Origin: Paenalcaligenes hominis_A
GTDB lineage: Bacteria > Pseudomonadota > Gammaproteobacteria > Burkholderiales > Burkholderiaceae_B
Direction: 5' to 3'
Assembly (NCBI RefSeq): GCF_041359055.1
Contig: NZ_JBGJKZ010000003.1
Coordinates: 124,001-188,000 of the forward strand
DNA: 64,000 nucleotides
A program made the position numbers and the translations under genes. Below, in pieces: positions 54,401-62,564 of this stretch. The notes below the pieces were generated by a model that saw nothing but the letters and a program-made list of their open reading frames with translations, was not told the origin of the DNA and made no database searches. How positions within the stretch are numbered: position 1 is the first letter of the stretch; each line of letters starts with the position of its first letter.

Positions 54401-54878
54401 CCATTTGCTCTTTAAGTTGTTGCTCATTAAGTTTCTCGCCTTGTTGGAAACTAAAGCTGTGAGCGGCTAAAAAAGCAGGCGGCGCTAAGCGATAAAGAGC
54501 CGTACTGACAGGAATGGTAAGTACGTCTACTTCGTTGTGCAATAAAGCATTTAAGGCTTTAAGGCGTGCAGAAATTAAATCTTCATGAGGGGAAAAGCTA
54601 TCATAGGGCAAGGTTTCCCAGTCGGGGAATTGCTGCACGGTAAGCTCAGGCCCAAAAAGCTTAATTTCATGGTTTAAACGCTGTGCATCTAGCGGATCAG
54701 TGCAAAACACGATTACACTGTGGGTGCTTTGCCGTGCTAAATCAGCAAGCAGCAAAGCGTCTCCCGAGCCCGGTGGCAAGGGTTGTTGAAAACGTTGCCC
54801 AACTTTTAAGGCCTGTAAACTGGATGAGGTGCTGCTAAGATAAAGGCTGGTTGTAGTAGGGCTTTTGGTTTTGCTCAT
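51417..54878 (-). CDS. mfd: Transcription-repair coupling factor
   Basis: 1153 residues, normal length. Removes RNA polymerase stalled at DNA damage and recruits UvrA. UvrB-like N-terminal domains, RNA-polymerase-interacting domain (DPVVHTEHGIGRYQGLIEMDLGEG), translocase motifs ICGDVGFGKTEVALRAAF, VIIDEEHRFGVRQKE, TLTATPIPRTLGMSLEGIRDFS and QLRGRVGRSHHQAYAYLLTP, then the C-terminal TRCF domain. No clear Shine-Dalgarno; starts 12 bases from the divergent ispD. Confidence 0.98.
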   Translation of the reverse strand: MSKTKSPTTTSLYLSSTSSSLQALKVGQRFQQPLPPGSGDALLLADLARQSTHSVIVFCTDPLDAQRLNHEIKLFGPELTVQQFPDWETLPYDSFSPHEDLISARLKALNALLHNEVDVLTIPVSTALYRLAPPAFLAAHSFSFQQGEKLNEQQLKEQMVLANYNHVTQVTAPGEFSIRGGLIDLFPMGSVVPYRLDLFDNEIESIRAFDADTQRSLYPVKKVDLLPGREFPMDEEARHIFRAQFREHFEGDPSRALPYKEIGNGIAFAGVEYYLPLFFEQTATLFNYLPNDSIVVTHGATAHAIQSFHADAQQRYQFLKSDNERPVLAPEHLFLNEDEFFSALKLFARLDLQANGLHPDFIPVPDVAVARRAEDPLSALRTEVRDPARRTLLCAESPGRRETIAQMLSEHHLAPDPHCLELDSFLYGNAPFALVTASLYQGFALHEAAVTLLTENDLYPHQVRTRQRTRRSQRTNVEAMVRDLSELRAGDPVVHTEHGIGRYQGLIEMDLGEGPVELLHLEYANEATLYVPVAQLHVISRYSGTDAESAPLHQLGSGQWEKARQKAAKQARDTAAELLALYAQRALREGQQYKVPLSDYEAFAAGFGFEPTPDQAAAIEAVLDDMKSGQPMDRLICGDVGFGKTEVALRAAFVAVANGKQVAILCPTTLLAEQHAQNFADRFVDWPIQVAELSRFRTSKETKAAIEGLANGHVDIVIGTHKLLSKEVKFKNLGLVIIDEEHRFGVRQKEAFKALRAEVDMLTLTATPIPRTLGMSLEGIRDFSIIATAPEKRLAIKTFVRREDNGTIREALLRELKRGGQVYFLHNEVETIENRRARLQELVPEARIGVAHGQMPERELESVMKDFYQKRFNVLLCTTIIETGIDVPSANTIVIQRADKLGLAQLHQLRGRVGRSHHQAYAYLLTPGEDAITSNAKKRLEAIQAMDELGAGFFLAMNDLEIRGAGEVLGEHQSGNIHEIGFSMYSDMLNKAVKALKAGEEPDLMSPFDTKCEVNLRSPALLPNDYCPDVHARLGFYKKLSHAATAEELSDIQEELIDRYGLLPEPAQNLLTVHQLRIKGEHLGLEKMDLQEDQLVLQFNAKPNVDPVRLIELVQKDKSIRFNGPDKLRVELAETTPIPQRVQKLNQLMQHLS

Positions 54879-54890
54879 GGGAATACGTTT

Positions 54891-55601
54891 ATGTCAAAGA
54901 AAATAATTGCTTTAGTGCCTGCTGCTGGTATTGGTGCGCGAGCAAGACGACAAACTACAGCGGCAATATTAAAACCAGATTTACCTAAACAGTACGAATT
55001 AGTAAATGGCTTGCCGATGTTGCGACTCTCAGTAAAGGCTATGTTAGCCGATCCCCGCATTGATCATGTGCGAGTTATTGTAAGTCCGACTGATACATGG
55101 GTAAATGATGCATTAGCGGGGTTAGAGCGTACTACTTGGCGTGCAGTAGGGGGGGAAACCCGAGCCGATACAGTACGTAATGGCTTGAAAGATTTAAATC
55201 CAGACCCCGAGCAATGGGTGGTGGTCCACGATGCGGCCCGTCCTGGTCTTCCTGCCGAGGCCCTAACCCGTTTGCTAGATACCTGTCTAGAACAGGATCA
55301 AGGTGGATTATTAGCATTGCCTGTGCCGGATACAGTTAAAAAAGCAGGGGGGGCAACCGACCCAGAGGTGCAGCAAACGGTATCACGGGAAAACCTTTGG
55401 CTTGCTCAGACCCCTCAAATGTTTAAAGCGACAGAGCTGTTGCAGGCTTTAGAGCAAGCAGAGCGTGAGCAATGGTCTGTTACCGATGAGTCATCTGCTA
55501 TGGAGCAAGCTGGATACCGCTCTTTATTAATTCGGGGCGCTCCGCAAAACTTCAAGGTAACATGGCCAGGTGATTTTCAAATATTGGAGAAATGGTTATG
55601 A
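54891..55601 (+). CDS. ispD: 2-C-methyl-D-erythritol 4-phosphate cytidylyltransferase
   Basis: 236 residues. Transfers CMP to methylerythritol phosphate in non-mevalonate isoprenoid synthesis. CTP loop ALVPAAGIGARAR, KQYELVNGLPMLRLSVKAM, VHDAARPGL, VSRENLWLAQTPQMF and VTDESSAMEQAGY. Overlaps ispF, which catalyses a later step of the same pathway. Confidence 0.95.
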   Translation: MSKKIIALVPAAGIGARARRQTTAAILKPDLPKQYELVNGLPMLRLSVKAMLADPRIDHVRVIVSPTDTWVNDALAGLERTTWRAVGGETRADTVRNGLKDLNPDPEQWVVVHDAARPGLPAEALTRLLDTCLEQDQGGLLALPVPDTVKKAGGATDPEVQQTVSRENLWLAQTPQMFKATELLQALEQAEREQWSVTDESSAMEQAGYRSLLIRGAPQNFKVTWPGDFQILEKWL

Positions 55602-56080
55602 ATTTGCGCGTAGGTCAGGGCTTTGATGTACATGCTCTGGTTGAGGGGCGTCCATTAATAATTGGTGGGGTGACGATTCCTCATACGCATGGCTTGTTAG
55701 GTCATTCTGATGCAGATGTGTTGTTGCATGCGTTAACAGATGCCCTACTTGGGGCTGCGGCCTTGGGCGATATAGGACGTCATTTTCCTGATACAGACCC
55801 ACGTTACAAAGGGGCAGATAGCCGTGTTTTGCTGCGCGATGCGTATGCATTAGTGCAAAAGCACGGTTGGCATGTGATTAATGTGGACGCCACCATTCAT
55901 GCCCAAGCGCCAAAGATTGGCCCGCATGCAGCGGCTATGATTGAGGTGATCAGTACGGATTTGGGGTTGGCTGTGAGCTGTATTAATATCAAAGCTAAAA
56001 CCAATGAAGGTTTAGGCCATTTAGGCCGTAAAGAAGGCATTGCAGCAAATGTAGTGGTGCTGTTGCACCAGCCTACCTAA
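55598..56080 (+). CDS. ispF: 2-C-methyl-D-erythritol 2,4-cyclodiphosphate synthase
   Basis: 160 residues from the second ATG at 55598, which overlaps the ispD stop and has GGAG eight bases upstream; the ATG at 55592 is too close to it. Metal ligands Asp10 and His12 in GQGFDVHAL; GGVTIPHTHGLLGHSDADVLLHALTDALLGAAALGDIGRHFPD and KAKTNEGLGHLGR are diagnostic. Homotrimeric enzyme. Confidence 0.97.
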   Translation: MNLRVGQGFDVHALVEGRPLIIGGVTIPHTHGLLGHSDADVLLHALTDALLGAAALGDIGRHFPDTDPRYKGADSRVLLRDAYALVQKHGWHVINVDATIHAQAPKIGPHAAAMIEVISTDLGLAVSCINIKAKTNEGLGHLGRKEGIAANVVVLLHQPT

Positions 56081-56082
56081 AT

Positions 56083-56112
56083 AAAAAGCGTAGACAGTTT
56101 CTACGCTTTTTT
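56083..56112. terminator. Bidirectional terminator between ispF and the peroxiredoxin gene
   Basis: AAAAAGCGTAGA/TCTACGCTTTTT with loop CAGTT; flanking A- and T-runs suit both convergent genes. Confidence 0.92.
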
Positions 56113-56113
56113 A

Positions 56114-56665
56114 TTAATCGAGTGTGGGGCCGCCAATTTGACGATTGCTAGGGCATAACGCATCGGTTTGAATTGCGTCTAGCAAACGTAATATTTCCTC
56201 GGGACTACGGCCTACGTTTAGGTTGTTGACAGAAATATGTTGGATAAGATTGTCAGGGTCGACAATTAAGGTGGCACGCAATGCCACGCCTTCGGTTTTA
56301 TGGCGTATGCCTAGCTGGTCAATGAGCGCACCGCAGGTGTCTGCAAACTGATAATGCTGTAGACGATGCAGATCGGGGTGTTCACGGCGCCAAGCCAGTT
56401 TTACAAACTCGTTGTCGCTGGAGCCCCCCATCACAATAGCGTTGCGCTGGGTAAAATCGGGCTGTAAACGACCAAAGTCAGAAATTTCAGTCGGGCAAAC
56501 CGTAGTGAAATCTTTAGGATAGAAATAAATAATTTTCCACTTATGTGGAAAAGAGCTTTCTGTGATTTCCTCAAAAGCCGAGATGCCGTTTTCTTGAGCC
56601 TCGTTAAAGCCAGGCTTGATGCCGATGACCTTAAAAGGTTCGAGTCTATCGCCAACCGTTTTCAT
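56114..56665 (-). CDS. AhpC-type peroxiredoxin
   Basis: 183 residues. Peroxidatic Cys57 in FYPKDFTTVCPTE; a resolving Cys near residue 171 in DALCPSNRQ; a further Cys in FADTCGALIDQLG. The three-Cys layout is like the AhpC of actinobacteria, which is reduced by AhpD rather than AhpF; neither partner is in the window. AGGA five bases before the ATG. Reduces hydrogen and organic peroxides. Confidence 0.93.
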   Translation of the reverse strand: MKTVGDRLEPFKVIGIKPGFNEAQENGISAFEEITESSFPHKWKIIYFYPKDFTTVCPTEISDFGRLQPDFTQRNAIVMGGSSDNEFVKLAWRREHPDLHRLQHYQFADTCGALIDQLGIRHKTEGVALRATLIVDPDNLIQHISVNNLNVGRSPEEILRLLDAIQTDALCPSNRQIGGPTLD

Positions 56666-56728
56666 AAAGTTCCTTTCAGTACACTAGTCAGAATAATTCT
56701 ACCCGAATGGATTTGTTTGCCTAGTCGT

Positions 56729-58108
56729 TTAGCGCACTTTTAACTTAGGGATTTCGATACGTGCAGTTAAGCCTTGTCCGGGTGGGGAGGTTAACTCAAA
56801 GCGACCCCCAACTTGCAGTAATAAGCGTTCTACGATGGCTAAACCTAAACCCGCACCATTGACACCTGTGCGTGCTAATTCGCCTCTAGAAAAGGGGCGC
56901 AATAGGCGTTGTACTTCGTGTTCTTCAATACCAACCCCTTGGTCTTGGACTTTTATTTCAATTAGGTTGCCTTTAGGTTGAGCAGAAAGGTAAATATAGG
57001 CTTTGTCATCTGCGGCACTACGACCATAACGACGCGAGTTTTCAATTAGATTGCTTACAATGCGTTTTAAGTCGTTTTCATCAATGCGCCCAAAGAGATT
57101 AGGAGCAATATCGGCAGTGAGTTCACCACCTAGACTTTCGGTGTGGCTGCGCTCACGCTCATATAAAGAGTTAAGCGCTTTGCTAATATCAATGCCTTGC
57201 TCTGGGGCTTTGGCTGCAGGGCGAGCGTACTCCATAAGCTGGTCAATGCTGTGATCGATTTGAGCGAGGTCTTCGTCAATGGCTTGGCGTGTTGCATCAC
57301 TGACATTAGATAGCTCGATTTCCAGACGCATGCGAGCTAGAGGGGTGCGTAAATCGTGGGAAATACCGGCCAACATAATTTCTCTATCGGCTTCGGCCTG
57401 ACGAATATCGCGTGTCATACGGTTAAAAGCCACATTCATGTCGCGAATTTCAGCAGGACCGCGTTCCGGTAAGGGCGACGGCGTTTCACCCCGAGCGAGC
57501 TGATGAGTAACCTGAGCTAGACGGGCAAGTGGGCGGTTTACAAAACGTACACTGATTGCTGCCCCTAAGAAAGAAAGGAGCAGGGCTGATAAAAGCCACC
57601 CAATCCATTCTGCGCCAGCAATTAAACTGAGTTGCTCGCGATTAAAGACAAGCCAGTACTGTTCGGTATCGAGCTCAAAAGAGACCCAAACCCCAGGAAC
57701 GTTGTTGACTGACCACATAATCAGGGTGTTACTGCCTAGATCTTTGCGTACCTCTTTAGAAACTTTGGTCCAGTAGGCAGAGTGCTGAATGGGTTCCAGA
57801 ATGTCGTCCGGTTCGCGCGGCTGAATACGCAGGCTTTCTTTAGTTGCTAAATCAAGCAGCAGGGCGGGGCGTTGATCAAAGGGCGCATACGCCAACGCAG
57901 AGCGTGTAATGCTGACGGAGGTAGAAACGCGTTGAGCCATTTGGGTGGCGCGGGGGCCGGATTCGATTGAGAAAAAGACCTGAAGCCAGATGCCAAAGCT
58001 CATGCCCATAAGGCCAAGCAGAAGAAAAAAAGTACGACTAAAAAGCCCCATCTTAAAAGGGGGCTTTTTTGAAGGGGCACTAGAGGAGGAAAGGGCAGTT
58101 TTGCTCAT
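56729..58108 (-). CDS. risS: EnvZ/RisS-like sensor histidine kinase
   Basis: 459 residues. Two membrane helices (about 21-46 and 165-190) bracket a periplasmic domain; HAMP about 190-242; phospho-accepting His251 in GISHDLRTPLARMRLE; ATPase motifs N (LIENSRRYG), G1 (VQDQGVGIEE) and G2 (GAGLGLAIVERL). Fifteen bases after the response regulator gene. Most like the RisS/EnvZ group of Bordetella relatives; signal unknown. Confidence 0.92.
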   Translation of the reverse strand: MSKTALSSSSAPSKKPPFKMGLFSRTFFLLLGLMGMSFGIWLQVFFSIESGPRATQMAQRVSTSVSITRSALAYAPFDQRPALLLDLATKESLRIQPREPDDILEPIQHSAYWTKVSKEVRKDLGSNTLIMWSVNNVPGVWVSFELDTEQYWLVFNREQLSLIAGAEWIGWLLSALLLSFLGAAISVRFVNRPLARLAQVTHQLARGETPSPLPERGPAEIRDMNVAFNRMTRDIRQAEADREIMLAGISHDLRTPLARMRLEIELSNVSDATRQAIDEDLAQIDHSIDQLMEYARPAAKAPEQGIDISKALNSLYERERSHTESLGGELTADIAPNLFGRIDENDLKRIVSNLIENSRRYGRSAADDKAYIYLSAQPKGNLIEIKVQDQGVGIEEHEVQRLLRPFSRGELARTGVNGAGLGLAIVERLLLQVGGRFELTSPPGQGLTARIEIPKLKVR

Positions 58109-58123
58109 GCCCTTATCATACCT

Positions 58124-58858
58124 TTAATGACCACCATCAGGAACAAAAACATAGCCCAAGCCCCAGACCGTTTGAATAAAAACGGGTTTGGATGGATTGG
58201 GTTCAATGAGTTTGCGTAAACGAGAGATTTGAACGTCTAGGCTGCGGTCAAATGCCTCGTACTCTCGGCCACGGGCTAACTCCATTAGCTTGTCACGAGA
58301 CAAGGGAATTTTTGGGTGGCGTGCAAATACTTTTAATACGGAGAACTCACCTGTAGTGATAGGGACGACTTCATCTCCTTTAGTAAGCGTGCGCGTAGAG
58401 AGGTTCAGCGAATACGGACCAAACTCGATCGCTTCATTTTCTTGGCTAGGTGCGCCAGGATGCTCTTCTGTGCCGCGACGGCGTAAAATGGCATTTACCC
58501 GAGCAAGAAGCTCGCGTGGGTTAAATGGCTTCACTAAATAGTCGTCCGCACCCATTTCCAAGCCAACGATGCGGTCAATTTCTTCCGCCTTTGCTGTTAG
58601 CATAATAATAGGTGTGTTATCGTGACCCCCTCGTAAACGACGACAAATTGAAAGTCCATCTTCGCCTGGCAGCATTAGATCAAGGATAAGTAAATCAAAA
58701 TGTTCGCGTTGCCAGAGTTTAGACATTTCTTTGCCATCTTCGGCAACAAAAACATTAAAGCCTTGTTCCGTTAGATAGCGTCGCAATAAATCGCGTAAAC
58801 GTGGATCGTCATCGACGACGAGTATTTTTCTGGTAAGAGGTTGATTTTGTGTGTTCAT
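58124..58858 (-). CDS. risA: OmpR/RisA-like response regulator
   Basis: 244 residues. Receiver domain with acidic pocket (VVDDD), phospho-acceptor Asp60 (LILDLMLPGEDG) and Lys in LVKPFNPRELLARV; C-terminal winged helix with LSRDKLMELARGREYEAFDRSLDVQISRLRKLIEPNPSKPVFIQTVWGLGYVF, nearly OmpR itself. Heads a two-gene operon with the kinase. GTTACA-type motifs upstream (58866, 58969) could be its own sites. Confidence 0.93.
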   Translation of the reverse strand: MNTQNQPLTRKILVVDDDPRLRDLLRRYLTEQGFNVFVAEDGKEMSKLWQREHFDLLILDLMLPGEDGLSICRRLRGGHDNTPIIMLTAKAEEIDRIVGLEMGADDYLVKPFNPRELLARVNAILRRRGTEEHPGAPSQENEAIEFGPYSLNLSTRTLTKGDEVVPITTGEFSVLKVFARHPKIPLSRDKLMELARGREYEAFDRSLDVQISRLRKLIEPNPSKPVFIQTVWGLGYVFVPDGGH

Positions 58859-58865
58859 GATTAAA

Positions 58866-58976
58866 ATGTAACAGGCAAAAAGGGGGGCGTACAGGCTCGT
58901 AGAAAATTTTTACAATTGATGCTTTTTGCTCATAAAACGCCCGTAAATTAACTGAAAAGTTTTCATTTTGTTACAT
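58866..58976. promoter_or_regulatory. Inverted pair of TGTTACAT boxes upstream of the response regulator
   Basis: ATGTAACA at 58866-58873 and its exact complement TGTTACAT at 58969-58976 lie 96 bp apart upstream of the risA-like gene. OmpR-family regulators recognise GTTACA-like half-sites, so these may be autoregulatory; the first sits only seven bases before the ATG. Confidence 0.4.
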
Positions 58977-59084
58977 GGTTTGGGTGGTAATTAGCAACCA
59001 CGCCAAAGGTGCTACGCGTTTACAATCATTCCATCTAATCATTCTAATGCTAAATAGCTGTTATCTGAGCGAAGTAATACATCA

Positions 59085-60302
59085 ATGAAAGTAAATCTTT
59101 TGGCTTTAGATAGTGCAAGTGCTGTGTGTGGTGTTGCGATATTGCAATCCGATGCCGGACTATCTGGATTAACTGTGGCTGAACACGAGGGTTCTGCCCA
59201 ACATGCAGAGCGTATGCTGCCTTTAATAGAGCAATGCCTAGAAGAGGCTAGTATAGAGCGTTCCGACCTACATGCTATTGCGTTTGCGCAGGGGCCGGGT
59301 GGCTTTACTGGGCTGCGGGTTGCCTGTGGGGTTGCCCAAGGTTTGGCTTATGCGCTTGGTGTGCAAGTGGCCCCGATCCCTTCATTACTAGCCATTGCGG
59401 CCCAACAAGAGCTACTGCCCAATGCCTCTATTGAAATAGTGGTAGCAGATGCGCGTATGCAAGAGCTGTATGTAGGGGCTTACCAACGCACCCAACAAGG
59501 TTGGTATAGCTTACATAAACCTATTTTAATGGCTGAGTCGGCGTTTTATTACTATTTGCAGCAATTAATTCAACAACAAACTGAACTGAAAACAGGTACC
59601 GCAGTGCGTGTGTCGGGGGATGGCTTATGCGCTTTTCCGGCCCTTAATCAACAGGTACTAAGTTTAGGAGCGCAGCTAGGCAATACCGAGCGTGTCCAGG
59701 TTCAGACCTTAGCCAAATTGGCGTTATTGGCGTTCAAACAAGATCAGTTGATTGACCCAGCGTTAGCCGCGCCATTATACGTGCGTAACCGCGTGGCTTT
59801 TACTATAGCAGAACGTGAAACGGGGCTAGGGGGCAACCCCAGCGCATTATGGCAAGCAGTGCAGTTTAAACCGATGACTGCCGAGCATTTCGAGGCGGTA
59901 GCTGCCATAGAACATAAGCTTCAATATGAACCCTGGTCTGCCGGACAATTTGAACAAAGCATAAAGGCTGGACATTGGGGTTGGGTGGCATTGTATCAGG
60001 ACCGAGTAGTGGCATATGCTGTAGTAAGGCCTATAGTAGATGAGGCCGAGCTATTACTTATTGGTGTGGCTCCCGATCAGCAACGTCAGGGCATAGGACA
60101 GCAGTTGTTGTGCTATATAGAACAGGATGCCAAAGCTAAAAATGGCTTAACTATGCACTTAGAGGTTAGGGAGTCGAATACAGCAGCACGAGAGCTATAT
60201 ACTGGTGCGGGTTATTATCCCGTTGGTATTCGAAAGAATTACTACAAAACGTCGGCAACAGCAAAAGAGGCCGCAGTGCTATATAGTAAAATTCTGGCAT
60301 AG
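59085..60302 (+). CDS. tsaB: Fused TsaB / RimI-type protein
   Basis: 405 residues in one uninterrupted frame. Residues 1 to about 230 are TsaB (LLALDSASAVCGVAI, HAERMLPLIEQ, GPGGFTGLRVACGVAQGLAY, ADARMQELYVG), partner of TsaD in making t6A37 of tRNA. About 265-405 is a GNAT N-acetyltransferase of the RimI type (EPWSAGQFEQSI, VAPDQQRQGIGQQLL, HLEVRESNTAARELYTGAGYYPVGIRKNYY), which acetylates ribosomal protein S18. The genes are usually adjacent but separate. No Shine-Dalgarno; followed closely by the uracil-DNA-glycosylase-like gene. Confidence 0.93.
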   Translation: MKVNLLALDSASAVCGVAILQSDAGLSGLTVAEHEGSAQHAERMLPLIEQCLEEASIERSDLHAIAFAQGPGGFTGLRVACGVAQGLAYALGVQVAPIPSLLAIAAQQELLPNASIEIVVADARMQELYVGAYQRTQQGWYSLHKPILMAESAFYYYLQQLIQQQTELKTGTAVRVSGDGLCAFPALNQQVLSLGAQLGNTERVQVQTLAKLALLAFKQDQLIDPALAAPLYVRNRVAFTIAERETGLGGNPSALWQAVQFKPMTAEHFEAVAAIEHKLQYEPWSAGQFEQSIKAGHWGWVALYQDRVVAYAVVRPIVDEAELLLIGVAPDQQRQGIGQQLLCYIEQDAKAKNGLTMHLEVRESNTAARELYTGAGYYPVGIRKNYYKTSATAKEAAVLYSKILA

Positions 60303-60310
60303 ATGTATTT

Positions 60311-61162
60311 ATGACTCACTCTTTTCCTCAACTTAGCTCTATTCAGCAAGCGTGGTTACGCGAGTTACAGGTGGCTTCAGTATTTTTGACTCCTGCTCCT
60401 GCTGTCGCTGCATCGCAAGCGCAACGAGCTAGTCCACCTGTGTCTGACACCCCGCTAAAGGCCACAGGCACAGCTACTACTATGCCTGCCGCAGCTCGGG
60501 CTCAGTTGCATGATCAATTAGGTTTAAAAAAATCAACTACGCCTGCTGTGGTAAAGGCCGATGTGCCGCCCCAGTCACCGCCTGTGGCGCTAGAGGCCAT
60601 CAACAAACTAAACCTAGAGCAAATTCAACACTATGCGGATCAATGCGCGGCCTGTGCTTTGCATGAGCAACGCCAACGCGCAGTACTTGGTGCTGGCCAT
60701 ACCGATCAACCCGATTGGATGGTCATTTCAATTGCTCCTAGCAGTAACGAAGAAATGGCTGGTTTGCCTATGCAAGGTAAAACCGGAGAGCTTTTTGCGC
60801 ATCAGCTGCAAAGCATCACAGTACCGAGTCATTTTACTTTTTATACGACTCAATTAGTGAAATGCCGGAGTCCTCACCATACAAAATCTGAATATATTCA
60901 GGCCTGTCAACAAATTTTGTGGCGTCAAATAGAGCTGATCCAGCCAAAACATATATTGCTACTAGGAGAGGCTGGCGCAGAGCTATTTTTTGGAGCTAGC
61001 GCCTCGTTTGATGAATTACGTGCTGAGGCGCAATCTTGGCAGCGCCCAGATGGGGTAAGGATTCCAGTGATTGTTACCTTTGATCCAGTGTCTTTATTAT
61101 TACGTCCCCAAGACAAAGTTAAAGCGTGGGCAGATTTATTACTGATGCGAACGCTATTCTAA
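60311..61162 (+). CDS. Uracil-DNA glycosylase family 4-like protein, catalytic motifs altered
   Basis: 283 residues. A low-complexity Ala/Pro/Thr-rich N-terminus (1-95) precedes the domain. Four Cys for a 4Fe-4S cluster are kept: 112, 115, 185 and 199 (QCAACALHEQR, VKCRSPHHTKSEYIQAC). Motif 1, normally GEAPG followed by acidic residues, reads SIAPSSNEE (140-148), and the later HPS-type motif reads FDPVS (257-261), with Asp where His is expected. Position after tsaB-rimI is usual for the family. Glycosylase activity is doubtful; a structural or DNA-binding role is possible. Confidence 0.85.
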   Translation: MTHSFPQLSSIQQAWLRELQVASVFLTPAPAVAASQAQRASPPVSDTPLKATGTATTMPAAARAQLHDQLGLKKSTTPAVVKADVPPQSPPVALEAINKLNLEQIQHYADQCAACALHEQRQRAVLGAGHTDQPDWMVISIAPSSNEEMAGLPMQGKTGELFAHQLQSITVPSHFTFYTTQLVKCRSPHHTKSEYIQACQQILWRQIELIQPKHILLLGEAGAELFFGASASFDELRAEAQSWQRPDGVRIPVIVTFDPVSLLLRPQDKVKAWADLLLMRTLF

Positions 61163-61193
61163 AACAACAATTAGGTATTAATTAGGAGACAGT

Positions 61194-62564
61194 ATGTCTA
61201 GCTTTTCATTAAAGCAGATGCGTGAATTATTTTTAACTAAGCAGTTATCGCCTTCAGAGGTAGTCGAGGACTACCTAGCTCGAATAGAAAAGCACCGTGA
61301 TGCCAATATTTATATTACGGTTAACGCAGCACAGGCGCGTCATCAAGCCGCATTAGCTACGCAACGATATCATCTAGGTGAAGCTTCAGGGTTGTTAGAA
61401 GGGATACCTGTAGCCTACAAAGATAATATTTTTGTACGAGGTTTACCTAACACGGCAGGCTCATCCATAGAAAAATCTTTTATTCCTGATCAAGATGCTC
61501 CTGCGGTCAGTCGCATGCAACAGGCGGGTGCAATTAATTTGGGCAAGCTTAACTTGCATGAGTATGCGTTTGGTATTACCAGTCAAAACCCTTTTTATGG
61601 CGCAGTAGAAAACCCATGGAATCGTCGCTTTAGTCCCGGAGGCTCTAGTGGTGGGAGCGGAGCTGCTTTGGCGGCTGACCTAGCTATGATGACTCTAGGC
61701 ACTGACACAGGCGGCTCCATCCGTATTCCGGCTGCAGCCTGTGGTGTGATTGGTCTGAAAGCAACGCGGGACGTAATTTCTGCTCAAGGAACGCGTCCTA
61801 TTGCGGCTTCCTTAGATCATGTGGGTCCGCTTACCAAAACCGTAGAAGACATGGCATTAGGTCTAGAGGTGCTAACAGGTCAAGATTACCTTGCTCACTT
61901 AGCTCGATCTTTAAAGGGCTTGCGTATTGGGGTGCCGACCAATTATTTTTGGCATCAAGTGGACGCTCATGTAGGGGCTGCCTATGAACGAGCTTTGCAG
62001 CAGTTACAAGCGTTAGGAGCGGTATTAATAGAGGTTGAGGTACCCTACACAGAGGCCGATGCGGGCGTGGTTTTTGCATTAGCTATTTGCGAGGGGGCGG
62101 CTGAGCATACAGAGCGCATGGCACAGTATCGGGACCAGTACGGCGCTGATGTATTAGCGGCTTTAAGTGCAGCAGAGAATTTCACCGCTGTGGATTATAT
62201 TAAAGCCAAAGAGCGTCAAGTAGAGCTTACTCAGCAGTTCGAATACCTACTGCAAGACATTGATGTGTTGGCTATACCCACTACGCCGGTGACTGCCCAA
62301 GAAATAGGTGTAAACGAGCTTGAGATAGCAGGCCAAAAACAGGATCTTTTTGGGTTAATTGTACATAACTGTGCGCCATTTAGCGTAACGGGACACCCGG
62401 CATTGAGCTTGCCATGTGGTCTAGGCGCACACTCTATTCCTATTGGTCTACAACTGGTAGCGGCTCATCACAGAGAGCGTGTGGTATTGCAAGTGGCTTA
62501 TGCTTACGAACAAGAATACCTTGCTGACTTTTACGCACAACGAATGCAGGTGGCATTTAGCTGA
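61194..62564 (+). CDS. Amidase (amidase signature family)
   Basis: 456 residues; AGGAG five bases before the ATG. Complete Ser-cis-Ser-Lys triad: Lys in VAYKDNIF, cis-Ser in FSPGGSSGGSGAALAA, nucleophile Ser in GTDTGGSIRIPAAACGV. Similar to GatA but without GatC or GatB nearby, so more likely a free amidase or hydrolase of small amides. Its stop abuts the convergent lplT stop with no gap. Confidence 0.9.
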   Translation: MSSFSLKQMRELFLTKQLSPSEVVEDYLARIEKHRDANIYITVNAAQARHQAALATQRYHLGEASGLLEGIPVAYKDNIFVRGLPNTAGSSIEKSFIPDQDAPAVSRMQQAGAINLGKLNLHEYAFGITSQNPFYGAVENPWNRRFSPGGSSGGSGAALAADLAMMTLGTDTGGSIRIPAAACGVIGLKATRDVISAQGTRPIAASLDHVGPLTKTVEDMALGLEVLTGQDYLAHLARSLKGLRIGVPTNYFWHQVDAHVGAAYERALQQLQALGAVLIEVEVPYTEADAGVVFALAICEGAAEHTERMAQYRDQYGADVLAALSAAENFTAVDYIKAKERQVELTQQFEYLLQDIDVLAIPTTPVTAQEIGVNELEIAGQKQDLFGLIVHNCAPFSVTGHPALSLPCGLGAHSIPIGLQLVAAHHRERVVLQVAYAYEQEYLADFYAQRMQVAFS

